DNA of 22,124 bases, taken from positions 1 through 22,124 of the forward strand of contig JAQYWI010000086.1 of NCBI GenBank assembly GCA_030145015.1. Reading direction: 5' to 3'. This document shows, piece after piece, positions 1 to 8,281 of the stretch. Each line of letters begins with the position of its first letter. Within the stretch, counting starts at the first letter, position 1. The notes beneath the pieces are model-generated. The model was not told the DNA's origin and made no database searches. It worked only from the letters and a program-made list of their open reading frames with translations. The position numbers were made by a program, and so were the translations under genes. The DNA comes from Desulfobacterales bacterium (GTDB taxonomy: Bacteria > Desulfobacterota > Desulfobacteria > Desulfobacterales > JAHEIW01).

Positions 1-860
1 GCTTCCTTGAATCGGGGTGCCCAGTCCAGGGCCCCGCGTTGCGCTGTCGTCGAGCAGCAGGCAAACATCCAATCCATACCGTTTTCAGCCACCAGTCGGA
101 TAAGGCTTTGGGTCAATTCTTCCACCGTCTCATTAAATGCTTCACTCGGGCTGTGTCCGTTTTTTCGCAAAAGATCATACTGTGCTTCCATGACACCCGC
201 CAGGCATCCCAACAACACGCCGCGTTCGCCGGTTAAATCACTGTGAACTTCATTGGCAAAGGTGGTGGGAAAAAGATAGCCGGAACCGATGGCAATCCCC
301 AGCGCCAGCGTTTTTTCTCGGGCGTTACCGGTGTAATCCTGATGGATGGCGAAGCTTGAATTGATTCCGCTTCCATCAAGGAAATTAGTTCTAACGGTGC
401 GCCCCGATCCCTTGGGAGCGACCAAGACCACATCGATATTTTCGGGCGGAATGATAGCGGTTTGATCGTGATACACAATTGAAAACCCATGTGAGAAGTA
501 AAGTGTATTTGCGTCCGATAGACATTCCTTTATCTGTGGCCACAGGGCCATCTGGCCTGCATCTGATAACAAGTACTGGATGACGGTCGCCTTCCGTGCG
601 GCTTCCACCAGTGGGAAAAGCGTTTTGCCCGGCACAAAACCGTCGGCAACCGCCCGGTCCCAGGACGCGCTGTTTTCGCGTTGACCCACGATAACATTGA
701 TTCCGTTATCTCGCATGTTTAATGCCTGGCCCGGTCCTTGAACGCCATAACCCAATACCGCCACGAGGTCATCTTTTAGAACTTCCCGGGCTTTTTGCAG
801 CGGAAATTCTTCATCCGTAATAACTTCTTCCATTACACCACCGAAGTTGAACTGTGCCAT
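1..860 (-). CDS. ilvC: Ketol-acid reductoisomerase, partial (C-terminus beyond left edge)
   Basis: Ketol-acid reductoisomerase catalyses the NADPH- and Mg-dependent rearrangement and reduction of acetolactate and acetohydroxybutyrate in Val/Ile/Leu synthesis. Reading in from 860, 286 codons are open up to the window edge, so the C-terminus is missing. Visible motifs are the dinucleotide-binding GYGVQGPG (37-44), SHG with the proposed catalytic His124, APKGSG (148-153), SDLTGERG with metal ligands Asp208 and Glu212, and NETVEELTQS (243-252). The GYGVQGPGQALN form and the insert style recall the Bacteroidetes/fungal-type reductoisomerases rather than the common GYGSQGHAHA type; this is from memory of the family. 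The ATG is preceded by AGGAGAG. It follows ilvN after 89 bases and is the last visible gene of the ilvBNC operon. Identification is very secure. Confidence 0.97.
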   Translation of the reverse strand, partial: MAQFNFGGVMEEVITDEEFPLQKAREVLKDDLVAVLGYGVQGPGQALNMRDNGINVIVGQRENSASWDRAVADGFVPGKTLFPLVEAARKATVIQYLLSDAGQMALWPQIKECLSDANTLYFSHGFSIVYHDQTAIIPPENIDVVLVAPKGSGRTVRTNFLDGSGINSSFAIHQDYTGNAREKTLALGIAIGSGYLFPTTFANEVHSDLTGERGVLLGCLAGVMEAQYDLLRKNGHSPSEAFNETVEELTQSLIRLVAENGMDWMFACCSTTAQRGALDWAPRFKE

Positions 861-949
861 CCTATCTCTCCTTTTTAAAATTATTCACTATAATGTAGGC
901 ATTAATTTACGTTTTGATACATTTATTTTTAAAGAAAGTGTTTTATAAA

Positions 950-1438
950 CTATTTGGGTTCGCGGTATAGTGCCAGTGTCCCGCTTCGAGCAATCTTCTT
1001 TATCCCCATGGGGCGCAGAAGATTTATCAGCGCCGCTAATTTTGCTTCATCTCCGGTTATCTCAAGGATATAGTGCTCTTTGCCGACGTCAATTACTTTA
1101 CAACGAAAGATGTCGACAATTCGCAGTATTTCTGCACGAAGTTCAGGTTTGGCCTGCACACAGATGAGCGCCATCTCTCTTTTAACCGCTTTCGGACCCG
1201 TCATATCGCGCAGTTTTATAACGTTAATCAACTTGCGGAGTTGCTTTTCGATTTGTTCGATTAAAGGCGGATTGGCTTTGGTGACGATCGTGATTCTGGA
1301 AACCCGGGGGTCCATGGTCGGCGCCGTGCATAAGCTTTCAATGTTAAAACCTTTGCCGCTGAATAATCCGGACACTCTTGAAAGAACCCCCGGTTGGTTA
1401 TCGACCAGCATTGTCATGGTATGTTTTTGATCTTCCAT
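950..1438 (-). CDS. ilvN: Acetolactate synthase small (regulatory) subunit
   Basis: This is the regulatory subunit of acetohydroxyacid synthase. It binds the catalytic IlvB subunit, raises its activity and confers feedback inhibition by valine. The protein has 162 residues, the normal length. An N-terminal ACT domain (about 5-80) has the signature VDNQPGVLSRVSGLFSGKG, and the C-terminal half contains the family's EITGDEAKLAALINLLRPMGIKKIARSG region. It lies between ilvB and ilvC on the same strand. The 144-base gap from ilvB is filled by a hairpin repeat (1452-1575). The Shine-Dalgarno is modest (AAGGAAT). The product acts in the cytoplasm. It could be called ilvH in a multi-isozyme organism; only one set is visible here. 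Confidence 0.96.
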   Translation of the reverse strand: MEDQKHTMTMLVDNQPGVLSRVSGLFSGKGFNIESLCTAPTMDPRVSRITIVTKANPPLIEQIEKQLRKLINVIKLRDMTGPKAVKREMALICVQAKPELRAEILRIVDIFRCKVIDVGKEHYILEITGDEAKLAALINLLRPMGIKKIARSGTLALYREPK

Positions 1439-1451
1439 AATTAAATTCCTT

Positions 1452-1575
1452 GTTACGAGTTACGAGTTGCGAATTGCGTGTTACGGGTTACGTGTTTCGA
1501 ATTAAAGCGGGCTGCAATCGATCCGGTTAAATGTAATTTTTTTAACTCGCAACCCGCAACGCGTAACCCGTAACC
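1452..1575. repeat. Word-repeat hairpin A between ilvB and ilvN
   Basis: Two arms of 31 bases, 1452-1482 and 1544-1574, are reverse complements at 26 of 31 positions and are separated by 61 bases. Each arm is made of tandem degenerate 6-8 base words of the type GTTACG/GTTGCG; further words run on to about 1502. On the minus strand, which is sense for ilvBN, three of the five mismatches become G-U pairs, so the RNA stem would be 29 of 31 paired. It could act as an intercistronic stabilising structure or simply be a repeat. A 15-base word (1475-1489) recurs exactly at 16292-16306. Confidence 0.85.
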
Positions 1576-1582
1576 AAAGTGT

Positions 1583-3268
1583 TTACACGAGCAGCATTTC
1601 CGTAATGGGCGCACCGGCGGGCACCATGGGATAAACACTTTCTTCCCGATCGACCCTAAAGTCCATAATGACAGGCTGCGGAACTGAGAGGCCTTCTTTG
1701 AGAACAGCTTCAACCTCTTCCGGTTTTGATGCCCGTAAACCGACTGCTCCGAATGCCTCGGCGAGTTTTACGAAATCGGGCGCACAATGCATGTCCGTAC
1801 AGACATACCGTTTGTCGTAAAATAATTCCTGCCATTGGCGGACCATCCCCAGATAGCCGTTATTCAAAATGGCCACCTTAACCGGCAGACAAAATTGGAC
1901 CGCCGTGGCCATCTCTTGAATGTTCATTTGAATGCTGCCGTCCCCGGCAATATCGATAACCAGCTTATCGGGGCAGGCTATCTGGGCGCCGATGGCTGCC
2001 GGCAAACCAAATCCCATAGTGCCGAGACCGCCGGATGTAATAAAATGGTTGGGTTTATCAAAGTGATAATATTGAGCCGCCCACATCTGGTTTTGCCCGA
2101 CCTCGGTGGTGATAATGGCCTGGCCCTTGGTCAGTTCATACAGCTTCTCAACCACAAACTGAGGTTTGATGGTATCCTCCTGCTTGTAGGCCAGCGGGTT
2201 GGTGCTTTTCCATTCCTCGATTTGGGCAAACCATTTTTGACGTTTGCCGGCGATGTCGTCCAGGTCGGCTTGCTCGACGAGCTCATTCAGGTGGCGCAGG
2301 CTGATTTTACAATCTCCCACAATCGGGATGGTCACCGGTATATTTTTGCGGATTGAGGTCGGATCAATATCGATGTGAACGATTTTTGCCTGGGAGGCAA
2401 ACGCATCTGTTTTTCCGGTAACGCGGTCATCAAATCGGACACCGACAGAAATAATAAGGTCGCATATGCCGGTGCTCATATTTGCGCGATAGGTACCGTG
2501 CATGCCGATCATTCCAAGCCATAGCGGATCTGTGCCCGGGAATGCCCCCAACCCCATAAGGGAGGTGGTAACCGGTATCTGGGTTTTATGAGCAAAATGC
2601 GTCAACTCGGCAGCCGCCTGGGAAAGAATAATCCCGCCACCGGCAAAAATAATCGGTCTTTTGGATTGCTCGATCAGTTCGACGACTTTCCGCAATTGCT
2701 TCATGTTGGGATCATAGGTCGGGTTGTATGATTTTAGCCGAACCTCTTCTATCGGGGTATAATCAAAGGTTGCCTTGGCAACATTTTTGGGGATATCAAC
2801 GAGCACCGGTCCCGGGCGCCCGGAGCGGGCCAGGTAAAATGCCTCTTTGATTATGCGGGGAAAGTCTTCGGTGGATTGCACGAGGTAATTATGCTTGGTG
2901 CAGGGGCGGGTGATGCCGACGATGTCAACTTCCTGGAAGGCGTCATTGCCGATCAACTGGGTGGGCACCTGGCCCGTAAAAATGACCATCGGTATCGAGT
3001 CCATATAGGCCGTCGCAATACCGGTAACCGTGTTGGTTGCCCCCGGACCCGAGGTCACCAGGCAGACCCCTGTTTTGCCGCTGGCGCGGGCATAACCGTC
3101 GGCTGCATGCACGGCTCCCTGTTCATGCCTGACCAATATATTTTGGATATCTGTTTTGGCCAGTTCGTCAAATAAATCAATTACCACTCCGCCCGGGAAC
3201 CCGAAGATGGTGTCCACCCCTTCTTCTTTGAGCACCTCCATCATAATTTGAGCGCCGGTTAGTTTCAT
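1583..3268 (-). CDS. ilvB: Acetolactate synthase large (catalytic) subunit
   Basis: This is the thiamine-diphosphate-dependent acetohydroxyacid synthase, which condenses pyruvate with pyruvate or 2-oxobutyrate, the first common step of Val, Leu and Ile synthesis. The 561 residues match the family length. It has the TPP PYR domain with catalytic Glu49 in [16 protein letters not shown], a central domain with GGGI(I), and the C-terminal PP domain with the metal/TPP motif GDGSIQMN followed by NNGYLGM. The start is firm: ATG with AGAGGAGAA about 6 bases upstream. Upstream lies a leader-peptide attenuator (3328-3518), so expression should respond to charging of Ile/Val/Leu tRNAs. It is the first structural gene of ilvBNC. 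Confidence 0.98.
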   Translation of the reverse strand: MKLTGAQIMMEVLKEEGVDTIFGFPGGVVIDLFDELAKTDIQNILVRHEQGAVHAADGYARASGKTGVCLVTSGPGATNTVTGIATAYMDSIPMVIFTGQVPTQLIGNDAFQEVDIVGITRPCTKHNYLVQSTEDFPRIIKEAFYLARSGRPGPVLVDIPKNVAKATFDYTPIEEVRLKSYNPTYDPNMKQLRKVVELIEQSKRPIIFAGGGIILSQAAAELTHFAHKTQIPVTTSLMGLGAFPGTDPLWLGMIGMHGTYRANMSTGICDLIISVGVRFDDRVTGKTDAFASQAKIVHIDIDPTSIRKNIPVTIPIVGDCKISLRHLNELVEQADLDDIAGKRQKWFAQIEEWKSTNPLAYKQEDTIKPQFVVEKLYELTKGQAIITTEVGQNQMWAAQYYHFDKPNHFITSGGLGTMGFGLPAAIGAQIACPDKLVIDIAGDGSIQMNIQEMATAVQFCLPVKVAILNNGYLGMVRQWQELFYDKRYVCTDMHCAPDFVKLAEAFGAVGLRASKPEEVEAVLKEGLSVPQPVIMDFRVDREESVYPMVPAGAPITEMLLV

Positions 3269-3327
3269 CTCATTCTCCTCTTTAAATATTTATAACGGTT
3301 ACGGATATAATGCGTATAAGCGCGAAT

Positions 3328-3368
3328 AAAAAAAACCGTTACCAGCCTCGAGGCTGATAACGGTTTTT
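3328..3368 (-). terminator. Rho-independent attenuator terminator of ilvB
   Basis: A near-perfect palindrome is centred at 3349/3350 (CAGCCTCGAGGCTG core). It extends to 3331 and 3368 with a single imperfect position (3342/3357), which is a G-U pair only in minus-strand RNA. On the minus strand the stem is followed at once by eight T (complement of 3328-3335). The stem orientation and U-tract both point to termination toward ilvB, between the leader peptide and the structural gene. A shorter T-run on the other side makes weak bidirectional use possible. Confidence 0.92.
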
Positions 3369-3395
3369 GTTTTGAATTTGAATGATTCGGTTAGG

Positions 3396-3407
3396 CCATT
3401 ATCAACC
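3396..3407 (-). promoter_or_regulatory. Antiterminator segment of the ilv attenuator
   Basis: Minus-strand GGTTGATAATGG can pair over all 12 bases (10 Watson-Crick, 2 G-U) with CCGTTATCAGCC, the 5' arm of the terminator (3352-3363), which would prevent the terminator from forming. The segment overlaps the leader peptide stop codon (3402-3404). A ribosome that finishes the leader would mask it, while one stalled at the upstream Ile codons leaves it free. Its GATAAT can also pair with ATTATC within those Ile codons, giving a possible pause hairpin. The pairing is seen in the sequence; the mechanism is inferred from classical attenuators. Confidence 0.82.
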
Positions 3408-3494
3408 CCTTTGCTCGCAGCGGATAATAATTATTCCGCTGACGAGTACGAGAATAAGGCTAATAAGGTTTCTAATGACGCTAACGTTGTTCAT
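3402..3494 (-). CDS. Leader peptide of the ilvBN(C) attenuator (30 aa)
   Basis: A 30-codon ORF begins ATG AAC AAC GTT and ends GGT TGA. Four Val, seven Ile and four Leu codons make up half of it, with the runs LILVLV (residues 13-18) and IIII (21-24). This is the composition of leader peptides controlling branched-chain operons. It lies between a promoter (about 3553-3525) and the terminator at 3328-3368. The stop codon overlaps the antiterminator, and the Ile run ends about 15 bases before it, which is the spacing expected for ribosome-stalling attenuation. The Shine-Dalgarno is poor (TGGA). The peptide probably has no function after synthesis. It has no sequence claim to the name ilvL beyond role. 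Confidence 0.85.
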   Translation of the reverse strand: MNNVSVIRNLISLILVLVSGIIIIRCEQRG

Positions 3495-3524
3495 GGCGAT
3501 CCATCTAGTTTGAATTTATGCTAC

Positions 3525-3553
3525 TGTGTAGCAGCCTGAAAAAGCATTGTCAA
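3525..3553 (-). promoter_or_regulatory. Promoter of the ilv leader-ilvBNC operon
   Basis: The minus strand has a perfect TTGACA -35 box (3553-3548), a 17-base spacer and TACACA (3530-3525) as a modest -10. The predicted start near 3518 leaves about 24 bases before the leader ATG. An inverted repeat GCTAC-TGT-GTAGC (3520-3532, plus strand) overlaps the -10 region and could be an operator or chance. The promoter sits within 25 bases of the end of topA, and no terminator lies between, so topA readthrough would also pass through the attenuator. Confidence 0.6.
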
Positions 3554-3576
3554 GCATTATTAAAAAAAGATTCGTG

Positions 3577-5853
3577 CTAAAGGTTTTTTCGGTAACCGCA
3601 TTCTTTCATAAGGCACGTTAAAAAAGTGCCATCCTTTTTGGTTGTTTTTTCAACCAATATCTTGGCACCGCATTCCGGGCATTCCCGGGCCACCGGTTTA
3701 TCCCAGGTGGCAAACTCGCATTTCGGAAATTGGCTGCAACCATAAAATATCTTACCGCGCTTTGATTTCCTTTCAACGATTTCTCCAGCACAACTGTCTT
3801 GCGGACACTTCACACCGATTTTACTGTTGGCGCCATTGGAATTCAAAGATTGGGTATTTTTGCAATCCGGATAGGCGCTGCACGCCAGAAATTCTCCATA
3901 GCGGCCGCGTTTGATAACCATTGGACTGCCGCATTTATCGCAAGATTTGTCAACGACTTCATCGATTGAGGTTTCAATTGCCTGGATATTCCCTTTTTCA
4001 TCGCGGGTGTAGTCTCTGGAGTAGTTGCAATCCGGATAGCCGCTGCATGCCAGAAAATGCCCGTTTTTTCCAACTTTTATGTGCAGCTGCTTGTCGCATT
4101 CGGGGCAGTTGAGGCCGGTGGGCAGTCCTACGCCTTTGACACTGAGCATACCTTCAGATGCAGCCTCCAGATCTTTTTTAAAAGGCTTATAAAATTGGGC
4201 TAAAATCTCGGCTGACTCGGCTTCTGAGGATTCAACGCGGTCCAGATTTTCTTCCATTCGAGCGGTAAATTCCACGTCAAAGACCTCCGGAAAGTTCTTT
4301 ACCAGCAGATCGTTTACAATAAATCCCAGTTCGGTGGGTCTAAAATATCTGTTTTCCAGGTCCGCATATTCTTTTTCTCGAATGGTGGACAAAATACTGG
4401 CGTAGGTACTGGGGCGGCCGATTCCGTTCTCCTCAAGTTCTTTTACCAGCGAGGCCTCCGAAAATCTGGGGGGCGGCATCGTGAAATGCTGTTTGGGTTC
4501 CAGCTGCAGAAGCTTTAAAATCAAACCTTCCGCTAGCTCCGGCAGGGCCGTTGTTTTTTTCGGGTCTTTATTTGCGATTTCATCATCGACCGACATGTAA
4601 AGGGCCATAAAGCCCGGGAATTTAACCGTCGATCCGCTGGCCGCAAACTGATAGGGGTCGGCCGCAATTGTCACCGAAACCTGATTAATCAGGGCCTGTG
4701 ACATCTGGGAAGCGACAAAGCGCTGCCAGATGAGACGGTATAAAGCCAGTTGGTCCTTCGATAAATGCGGGGCCACCTTTTCGGGGATGTGAGAAACCGC
4801 TGTCGGGCGAATGGCCTCATGGGCATCCTGCACTTTTTTGCGATTTTTAAAAAACCGGGGTTGCTCCAGGGCATATGCATGACCGAATTTTTCACGGATC
4901 AGTCGCAGGGCGTCTTCTGCGGCTTCTTTGGCGATGCGAGTGGAATCGGTGCGCATATAGGTGATAAGCCCGACGGGTTCACCCGGACCGAGCTCAATAC
5001 CTTCATAGAGTTGCTGGGCAATCAGCATGGTTTTTTTGGCTGAAAATCGTAGTTTTCGAATCGCATCCTGTTGAAGTTTGCTGGTCGTAAAAGGCGGCAG
5101 CGGATTTTTGCGTGTCGTTTTTTTAACTATTTTTTTGACCACGAATTTCTCGTCTTCAAGATCCGCTAAAATCGCCTTGGTTTTTTCTTCATTTGGAATT
5201 TCGATTTTGTCATTATTTTTTTTGGTTAATTTTGCGGTAAACGGGGGAGGGGCTTCACCTTCAAGATGAGCGGTGACGGACCAGTATTCGCGGGATTCAA
5301 AAGCGTGGATAGCGCGTTCCCGCTCACAGACGATGCGCAGCGCAACAGATTGGACGCGACCGGCACTCAAACCGCCTTTTACCTTGCGCCATAACAGCGG
5401 TGATATCTGGTAGCCAACCAGCCGATCGAGTATCCTGCGCGCCTGCTGGGCTTCATATTTCGGGCGGTCAAGGCTCTCCGGAGAAGCCATGGCCCTGTGA
5501 ATGGCATCTTTGGTCAATTCATGGAAAAGGACGCGGTAAAATTTACGGCCCTCTTTTTGAAGTACCTCGGAGGTATGCCATGCAATGGCTTCGCCCTCGC
5601 GATCCGGATCCGGCGCCAGATAAATGTCGGCCGCATCTCCGGCTGCCTGTTTTAAGGTCTTTATTATTTTTTGCTTTCCGGGAATACTTTTATATTTGGG
5701 TTTAAAACCATTTTCGATATCGATCCCCATTTCCTTATTCGGAAGATCTTTAATATGCCCCACAGTTGCGGCAACATTATAATCTTTACCCAGATACTTT
5801 TTTACCGTTCTGACTTTTGTGGGCGACTCCACAACGACAAGCGGTTTGGTCAC
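3577..5853 (-). CDS. topA: DNA topoisomerase I (type IA)
   Basis: The enzyme relaxes negative supercoils by transient single-strand cleavage through a 5'-phosphotyrosine. In the 758 residues there is an N-terminal TOPRIM domain (about 3-115) with acidic residues Glu9 and Asp82/Asp84/Glu86 in PDPDREGE. The type IA core follows, with catalytic Tyr299 in GLITYMRTDST, then FSEASLVKELEENGIGRPSTYA. The C-terminus (about 580-758) holds four consecutive four-cysteine zinc-ribbon modules of the topoisomerase I type, two with the pattern CSGYPDC/CSAYPDC. The start is GTG with AGGAG about 7 bases upstream. It lies between dprA and the ilv operon; dprA-topA adjacency is common in bacteria. Cytoplasmic, nucleoid-associated. 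Confidence 0.98.
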   Translation of the reverse strand: MTKPLVVVESPTKVRTVKKYLGKDYNVAATVGHIKDLPNKEMGIDIENGFKPKYKSIPGKQKIIKTLKQAAGDAADIYLAPDPDREGEAIAWHTSEVLQKEGRKFYRVLFHELTKDAIHRAMASPESLDRPKYEAQQARRILDRLVGYQISPLLWRKVKGGLSAGRVQSVALRIVCERERAIHAFESREYWSVTAHLEGEAPPPFTAKLTKKNNDKIEIPNEEKTKAILADLEDEKFVVKKIVKKTTRKNPLPPFTTSKLQQDAIRKLRFSAKKTMLIAQQLYEGIELGPGEPVGLITYMRTDSTRIAKEAAEDALRLIREKFGHAYALEQPRFFKNRKKVQDAHEAIRPTAVSHIPEKVAPHLSKDQLALYRLIWQRFVASQMSQALINQVSVTIAADPYQFAASGSTVKFPGFMALYMSVDDEIANKDPKKTTALPELAEGLILKLLQLEPKQHFTMPPPRFSEASLVKELEENGIGRPSTYASILSTIREKEYADLENRYFRPTELGFIVNDLLVKNFPEVFDVEFTARMEENLDRVESSEAESAEILAQFYKPFKKDLEAASEGMLSVKGVGLPTGLNCPECDKQLHIKVGKNGHFLACSGYPDCNYSRDYTRDEKGNIQAIETSIDEVVDKSCDKCGSPMVIKRGRYGEFLACSAYPDCKNTQSLNSNGANSKIGVKCPQDSCAGEIVERKSKRGKIFYGCSQFPKCEFATWDKPVARECPECGAKILVEKTTKKDGTFLTCLMKECGYRKNL

Positions 5854-5912
5854 GATTACTCCTAACTTTCTCTTTTTAATAAATTTCGATTGATTAATTT
5901 GTGCAATAGATT

Positions 5913-7025
5913 CTAATATAAGACAAATCGTTTTCCCGGCAACTGTTTCACCATTCCATTGAGTTCTAGTTGTAATAATATGCTCAAAAGCTTTCCGTGT
6001 TCGATCGTCGTTTTACGTACAATTATGTCAATGTGCTCCGGATAAGGGCTGAGGAGCTTATACACGGCGAGTTCTTCCGGAGTCATTAAAGCTAAGTTTT
6101 GAGCCGTGCGGTTGGGGTCTTGATGCTTAATTGATTTCGGAACATCGATAAATGCGGAGAGCTCTTCAAGCACATCCTGTGCATTTTCGACCAGTTTGGC
6201 CCCCTGTTTAATCAGCGTGTGAGTGCCGGTGCTTTTAAAAGATTGAATGCTTCCCGGTACGGCAAACACTTCCCGATTCTGTTCCGCCGCAAGGCGCGCG
6301 GTGATCAGAGATCCGCTTTTTCGGGTTGCTTCCACGACAACCGTTCCAAGACTCATACCGCTGATGATCCTGTTTCTGATTGGGAAATTATGGGCTTCAG
6401 GCTTCGTGTCAAGCGCAAATTCTGAAATGACGGCGCCGCTTTCGGAAATTCGTTTAAACAGCTTTATGTTTTCAGATGGATAGATATTGTTCAGGCCGCT
6501 TCCCAGTACGGCAATGGTTTTGCCCCTTCCCGCCAAGGCCCCGTGGTGGGCGGCTGTATCAATCCCGACGGCCATTCCGCTGATAATGGTGATACCAAAT
6601 GCAGATAAGTCCGCGCAAAGCTTTTGTGTCGTTGAAATGCCGTATTCGGTTGCGTTGCGTGAACCGACGACAGCAATATTTCTGGGGGACCCATCCAGAT
6701 TTCCGGTAACATATAGGTAAGGCGGTGGATCCGGTATTTCCCGCAAAAGGGGCGGGTAGGCGGGATCGTTTAAGGTCGTGATGTTAACCTTTTTTTGATC
6801 CACCTCAGCCAGCTCGCGCTTGACGCTGTCAGGCGTTTTAAAATTCCGTATAGCGGTTACCTGGCGAGCAGATATGCCCTCAACCTGAAGCAATTCCTGC
6901 GCGGACGCCTGGAAAACCGACTCCGGTAAATTAAAGCGGTTTATCAGCCGTTTGAAAAGATGATTTCCGATTCCCGGAACACTTTTCAGACAAAACCAAG
7001 ATAAAAGTTTATCCATCTCATGCAT
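5913..7025 (-). CDS. dprA: DNA processing protein DprA (Smf)
   Basis: DprA binds incoming single-stranded DNA and loads RecA during natural transformation; it is also widespread in species not known to be competent. The 370-residue protein has an N-terminal helix-hairpin-helix-like region (about 10-60, with VPGIG), then a Rossmann-fold DprA domain (about 80-290) with GSRNAT (121-126), SGMAVGIDTAAH (149-160), the GSGLNNIYPSEN loop and FPIRNRIISG (214-223). A winged-helix C-terminus (about 305-370) is consistent with the family. Two ATGs lie close together (7025 and 7016) and neither has a clear Shine-Dalgarno, so the start is uncertain by three residues. The promoter-proximal gap to secF is occupied by hairpin repeat B. 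Confidence 0.96.
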   Translation of the reverse strand: MHEMDKLLSWFCLKSVPGIGNHLFKRLINRFNLPESVFQASAQELLQVEGISARQVTAIRNFKTPDSVKRELAEVDQKKVNITTLNDPAYPPLLREIPDPPPYLYVTGNLDGSPRNIAVVGSRNATEYGISTTQKLCADLSAFGITIISGMAVGIDTAAHHGALAGRGKTIAVLGSGLNNIYPSENIKLFKRISESGAVISEFALDTKPEAHNFPIRNRIISGMSLGTVVVEATRKSGSLITARLAAEQNREVFAVPGSIQSFKSTGTHTLIKQGAKLVENAQDVLEELSAFIDVPKSIKHQDPNRTAQNLALMTPEELAVYKLLSPYPEHIDIIVRKTTIEHGKLLSILLQLELNGMVKQLPGKRFVLY

Positions 7026-7028
7026 AAA

Positions 7029-7109
7029 CGTTCAAAGGTTCAGGGTTCAGCGTTCAAGGTTGTCCGAACCCTGAACCCCTGAACCCTGAACCTCTGAACC
7101 CCTGAACGC
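7029..7109. repeat. Word-repeat hairpin B between secF and dprA
   Basis: The left arm (7029-7061) is built from GGTTCAG/CGTTCA words and the right arm (7066-7109) from CTGAACC words, so the arms pair nearly end to end around a tiny loop. The right arm is longer by about one word, so the pairing slips. Where the arms differ by transitions (AA against GG near 7035), minus-strand RNA, which is sense for both neighbours, would form G-U pairs. It occupies most of the 151-base gap. Confidence 0.85.
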
Positions 7110-7176
7110 TTACTCTTTTGTTTTAGGTCTCAATACGGTAATGGCGCTTCATTCAGGGCGACTGAAATATTGAGTA

Positions 7177-8214
7177 TTACTTCTTGCCGCGACCCTGCCA
7201 GGCCAGCAATATCGGGCTCGCCACATAAATCGATGAATAGGTTCCGACCAGAACACCGATAATTAAGGCGAAGGCAAAGTCGTGGATGATGCCGCCGCCA
7301 AGAAGGAAAAGCGTCACCACGACAACCAAGGTTGTCAGCGAAGTCAAAATCGTTCTACTCAGCGTTTCGTTGATGCTGCGGTTGATGATAAATTCCAAAG
7401 GCCTTTTATGATGTTTTCTTGTGTTTTCGCGGATGCGGTCAAATATAATGATGGTATCGTTTAATGAATACCCTATAATCGTTAGCAATGCGGCGATGAT
7501 TGGAAGCGTAAATTCTTTGTCGAATATGGAAAAAAGACCCACCGTTATAATGACATCATGCATTAAGGCAACAATGGCACCCATTGCAAATTTTAACTCC
7601 AGAAACCAGAAAACAATCAGCGAAACCATCAAAGCTGCACCGATCAAATAAGGGATACTCACATTAAATAAGTTGAAAATATAAACCGCTCCAATAAGTG
7701 CAGAGGCGACCACCCCGCTCAGGATCCATTTAAGCTCAAACCGGCCTGATATGTAGATCGTTATAAAAAGCAGCGCATAAAACATGGCAAACAACGCTTT
7801 TTTCTTCAAGTCTTCGCCGACCTGGGGACCGACCATTTCGACCCGGCGGATTTCCACCTGACCGCCGGCTGGTGATTCCAGCGCCTTTTTAATATCGGTT
7901 GTAAACCCCTCGCCGCTGCCATAGGTGCTTTCGGTTCGGATCAGAAATTCATTATCCGCCTTTTCGCCAAATTGCTGCACGGATGATTTGCCCAGGCCCA
8001 CTGATTCAAGTCCGGATTTGATATCATCTATGCGTGCCGCTGAAGTGAATTTTACCTGTATGAGTGTCCCGCCGGCAAAGTCGATGCCCAACCTGGGACC
8101 CCTGTGAATGATCAGCGACACAAAGCTAATGGCGATACATGCAATCGATAAATAAAAGGCGATATTTTTTATGCCGATAAAATTGAAGTTGGTTTCAGTT
8201 TTTATAAACCGCAT
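7177..8214 (-). CDS. secF: Protein translocase subunit SecF
   Basis: SecF is an inner-membrane RND-type subunit that works with SecD and YajC to use the proton gradient for late steps of Sec export. The 345 residues are read from the ATG at 8214. This start was chosen because GGGAGGG lies 7 bases upstream; an in-frame ATG at 8232 overlaps that site and would add six residues. Features are TM1 (about 17-37), GIDFAGGT (43-50), a periplasmic P1 segment, then five clustered TM helices with FDRIRENTRKH and SINETLSRTILTS near the cytoplasmic side. secD ends 67 bases upstream and dprA follows. A 7-bp inverted repeat (8239-8258) lies in the secD-secF gap. Confidence 0.97.
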   Translation of the reverse strand: MRFIKTETNFNFIGIKNIAFYLSIACIAISFVSLIIHRGPRLGIDFAGGTLIQVKFTSAARIDDIKSGLESVGLGKSSVQQFGEKADNEFLIRTESTYGSGEGFTTDIKKALESPAGGQVEIRRVEMVGPQVGEDLKKKALFAMFYALLFITIYISGRFELKWILSGVVASALIGAVYIFNLFNVSIPYLIGAALMVSLIVFWFLELKFAMGAIVALMHDVIITVGLFSIFDKEFTLPIIAALLTIIGYSLNDTIIIFDRIRENTRKHHKRPLEFIINRSINETLSRTILTSLTTLVVVVTLFLLGGGIIHDFAFALIIGVLVGTYSSIYVASPILLAWQGRGKK

Positions 8215-8238
8215 GGAATATCCCTCCCGCATCGAGCC

Positions 8239-8258
8239 TAACGCCCAATGCGGCGTTA
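8239..8258. other. Small inverted repeat between secD and secF
   Basis: TAACGCC and GGCGTTA form a perfect 7-bp stem around a 6-base loop, 24 bases upstream of the secF start. No T-tract follows on the minus strand, so it is not a terminator. It may tune the SecD:SecF ratio through RNA stability, or be chance. Confidence 0.45.
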
Positions 8259-8281
8259 ATTGTTAACAGGCAACGGATGCC

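Noticed and set aside
233..490. 85-codon minus-strand frame within ilvC
   Set aside because: It is in another frame of the clearly coding ilvC sequence, which is open across the whole stretch.
1835..2356. 173-codon plus-strand frame opposite ilvB
   Set aside because: It lies wholly antisense to a certain gene, has no recognisable domain and no Shine-Dalgarno; it follows from ilvB codon bias.
1452..7109. CRISPR array interpretation of the tandem words
   Set aside because: Words are 6-10 bases, degenerate and without unique spacers of uniform length; no cas genes in the window.
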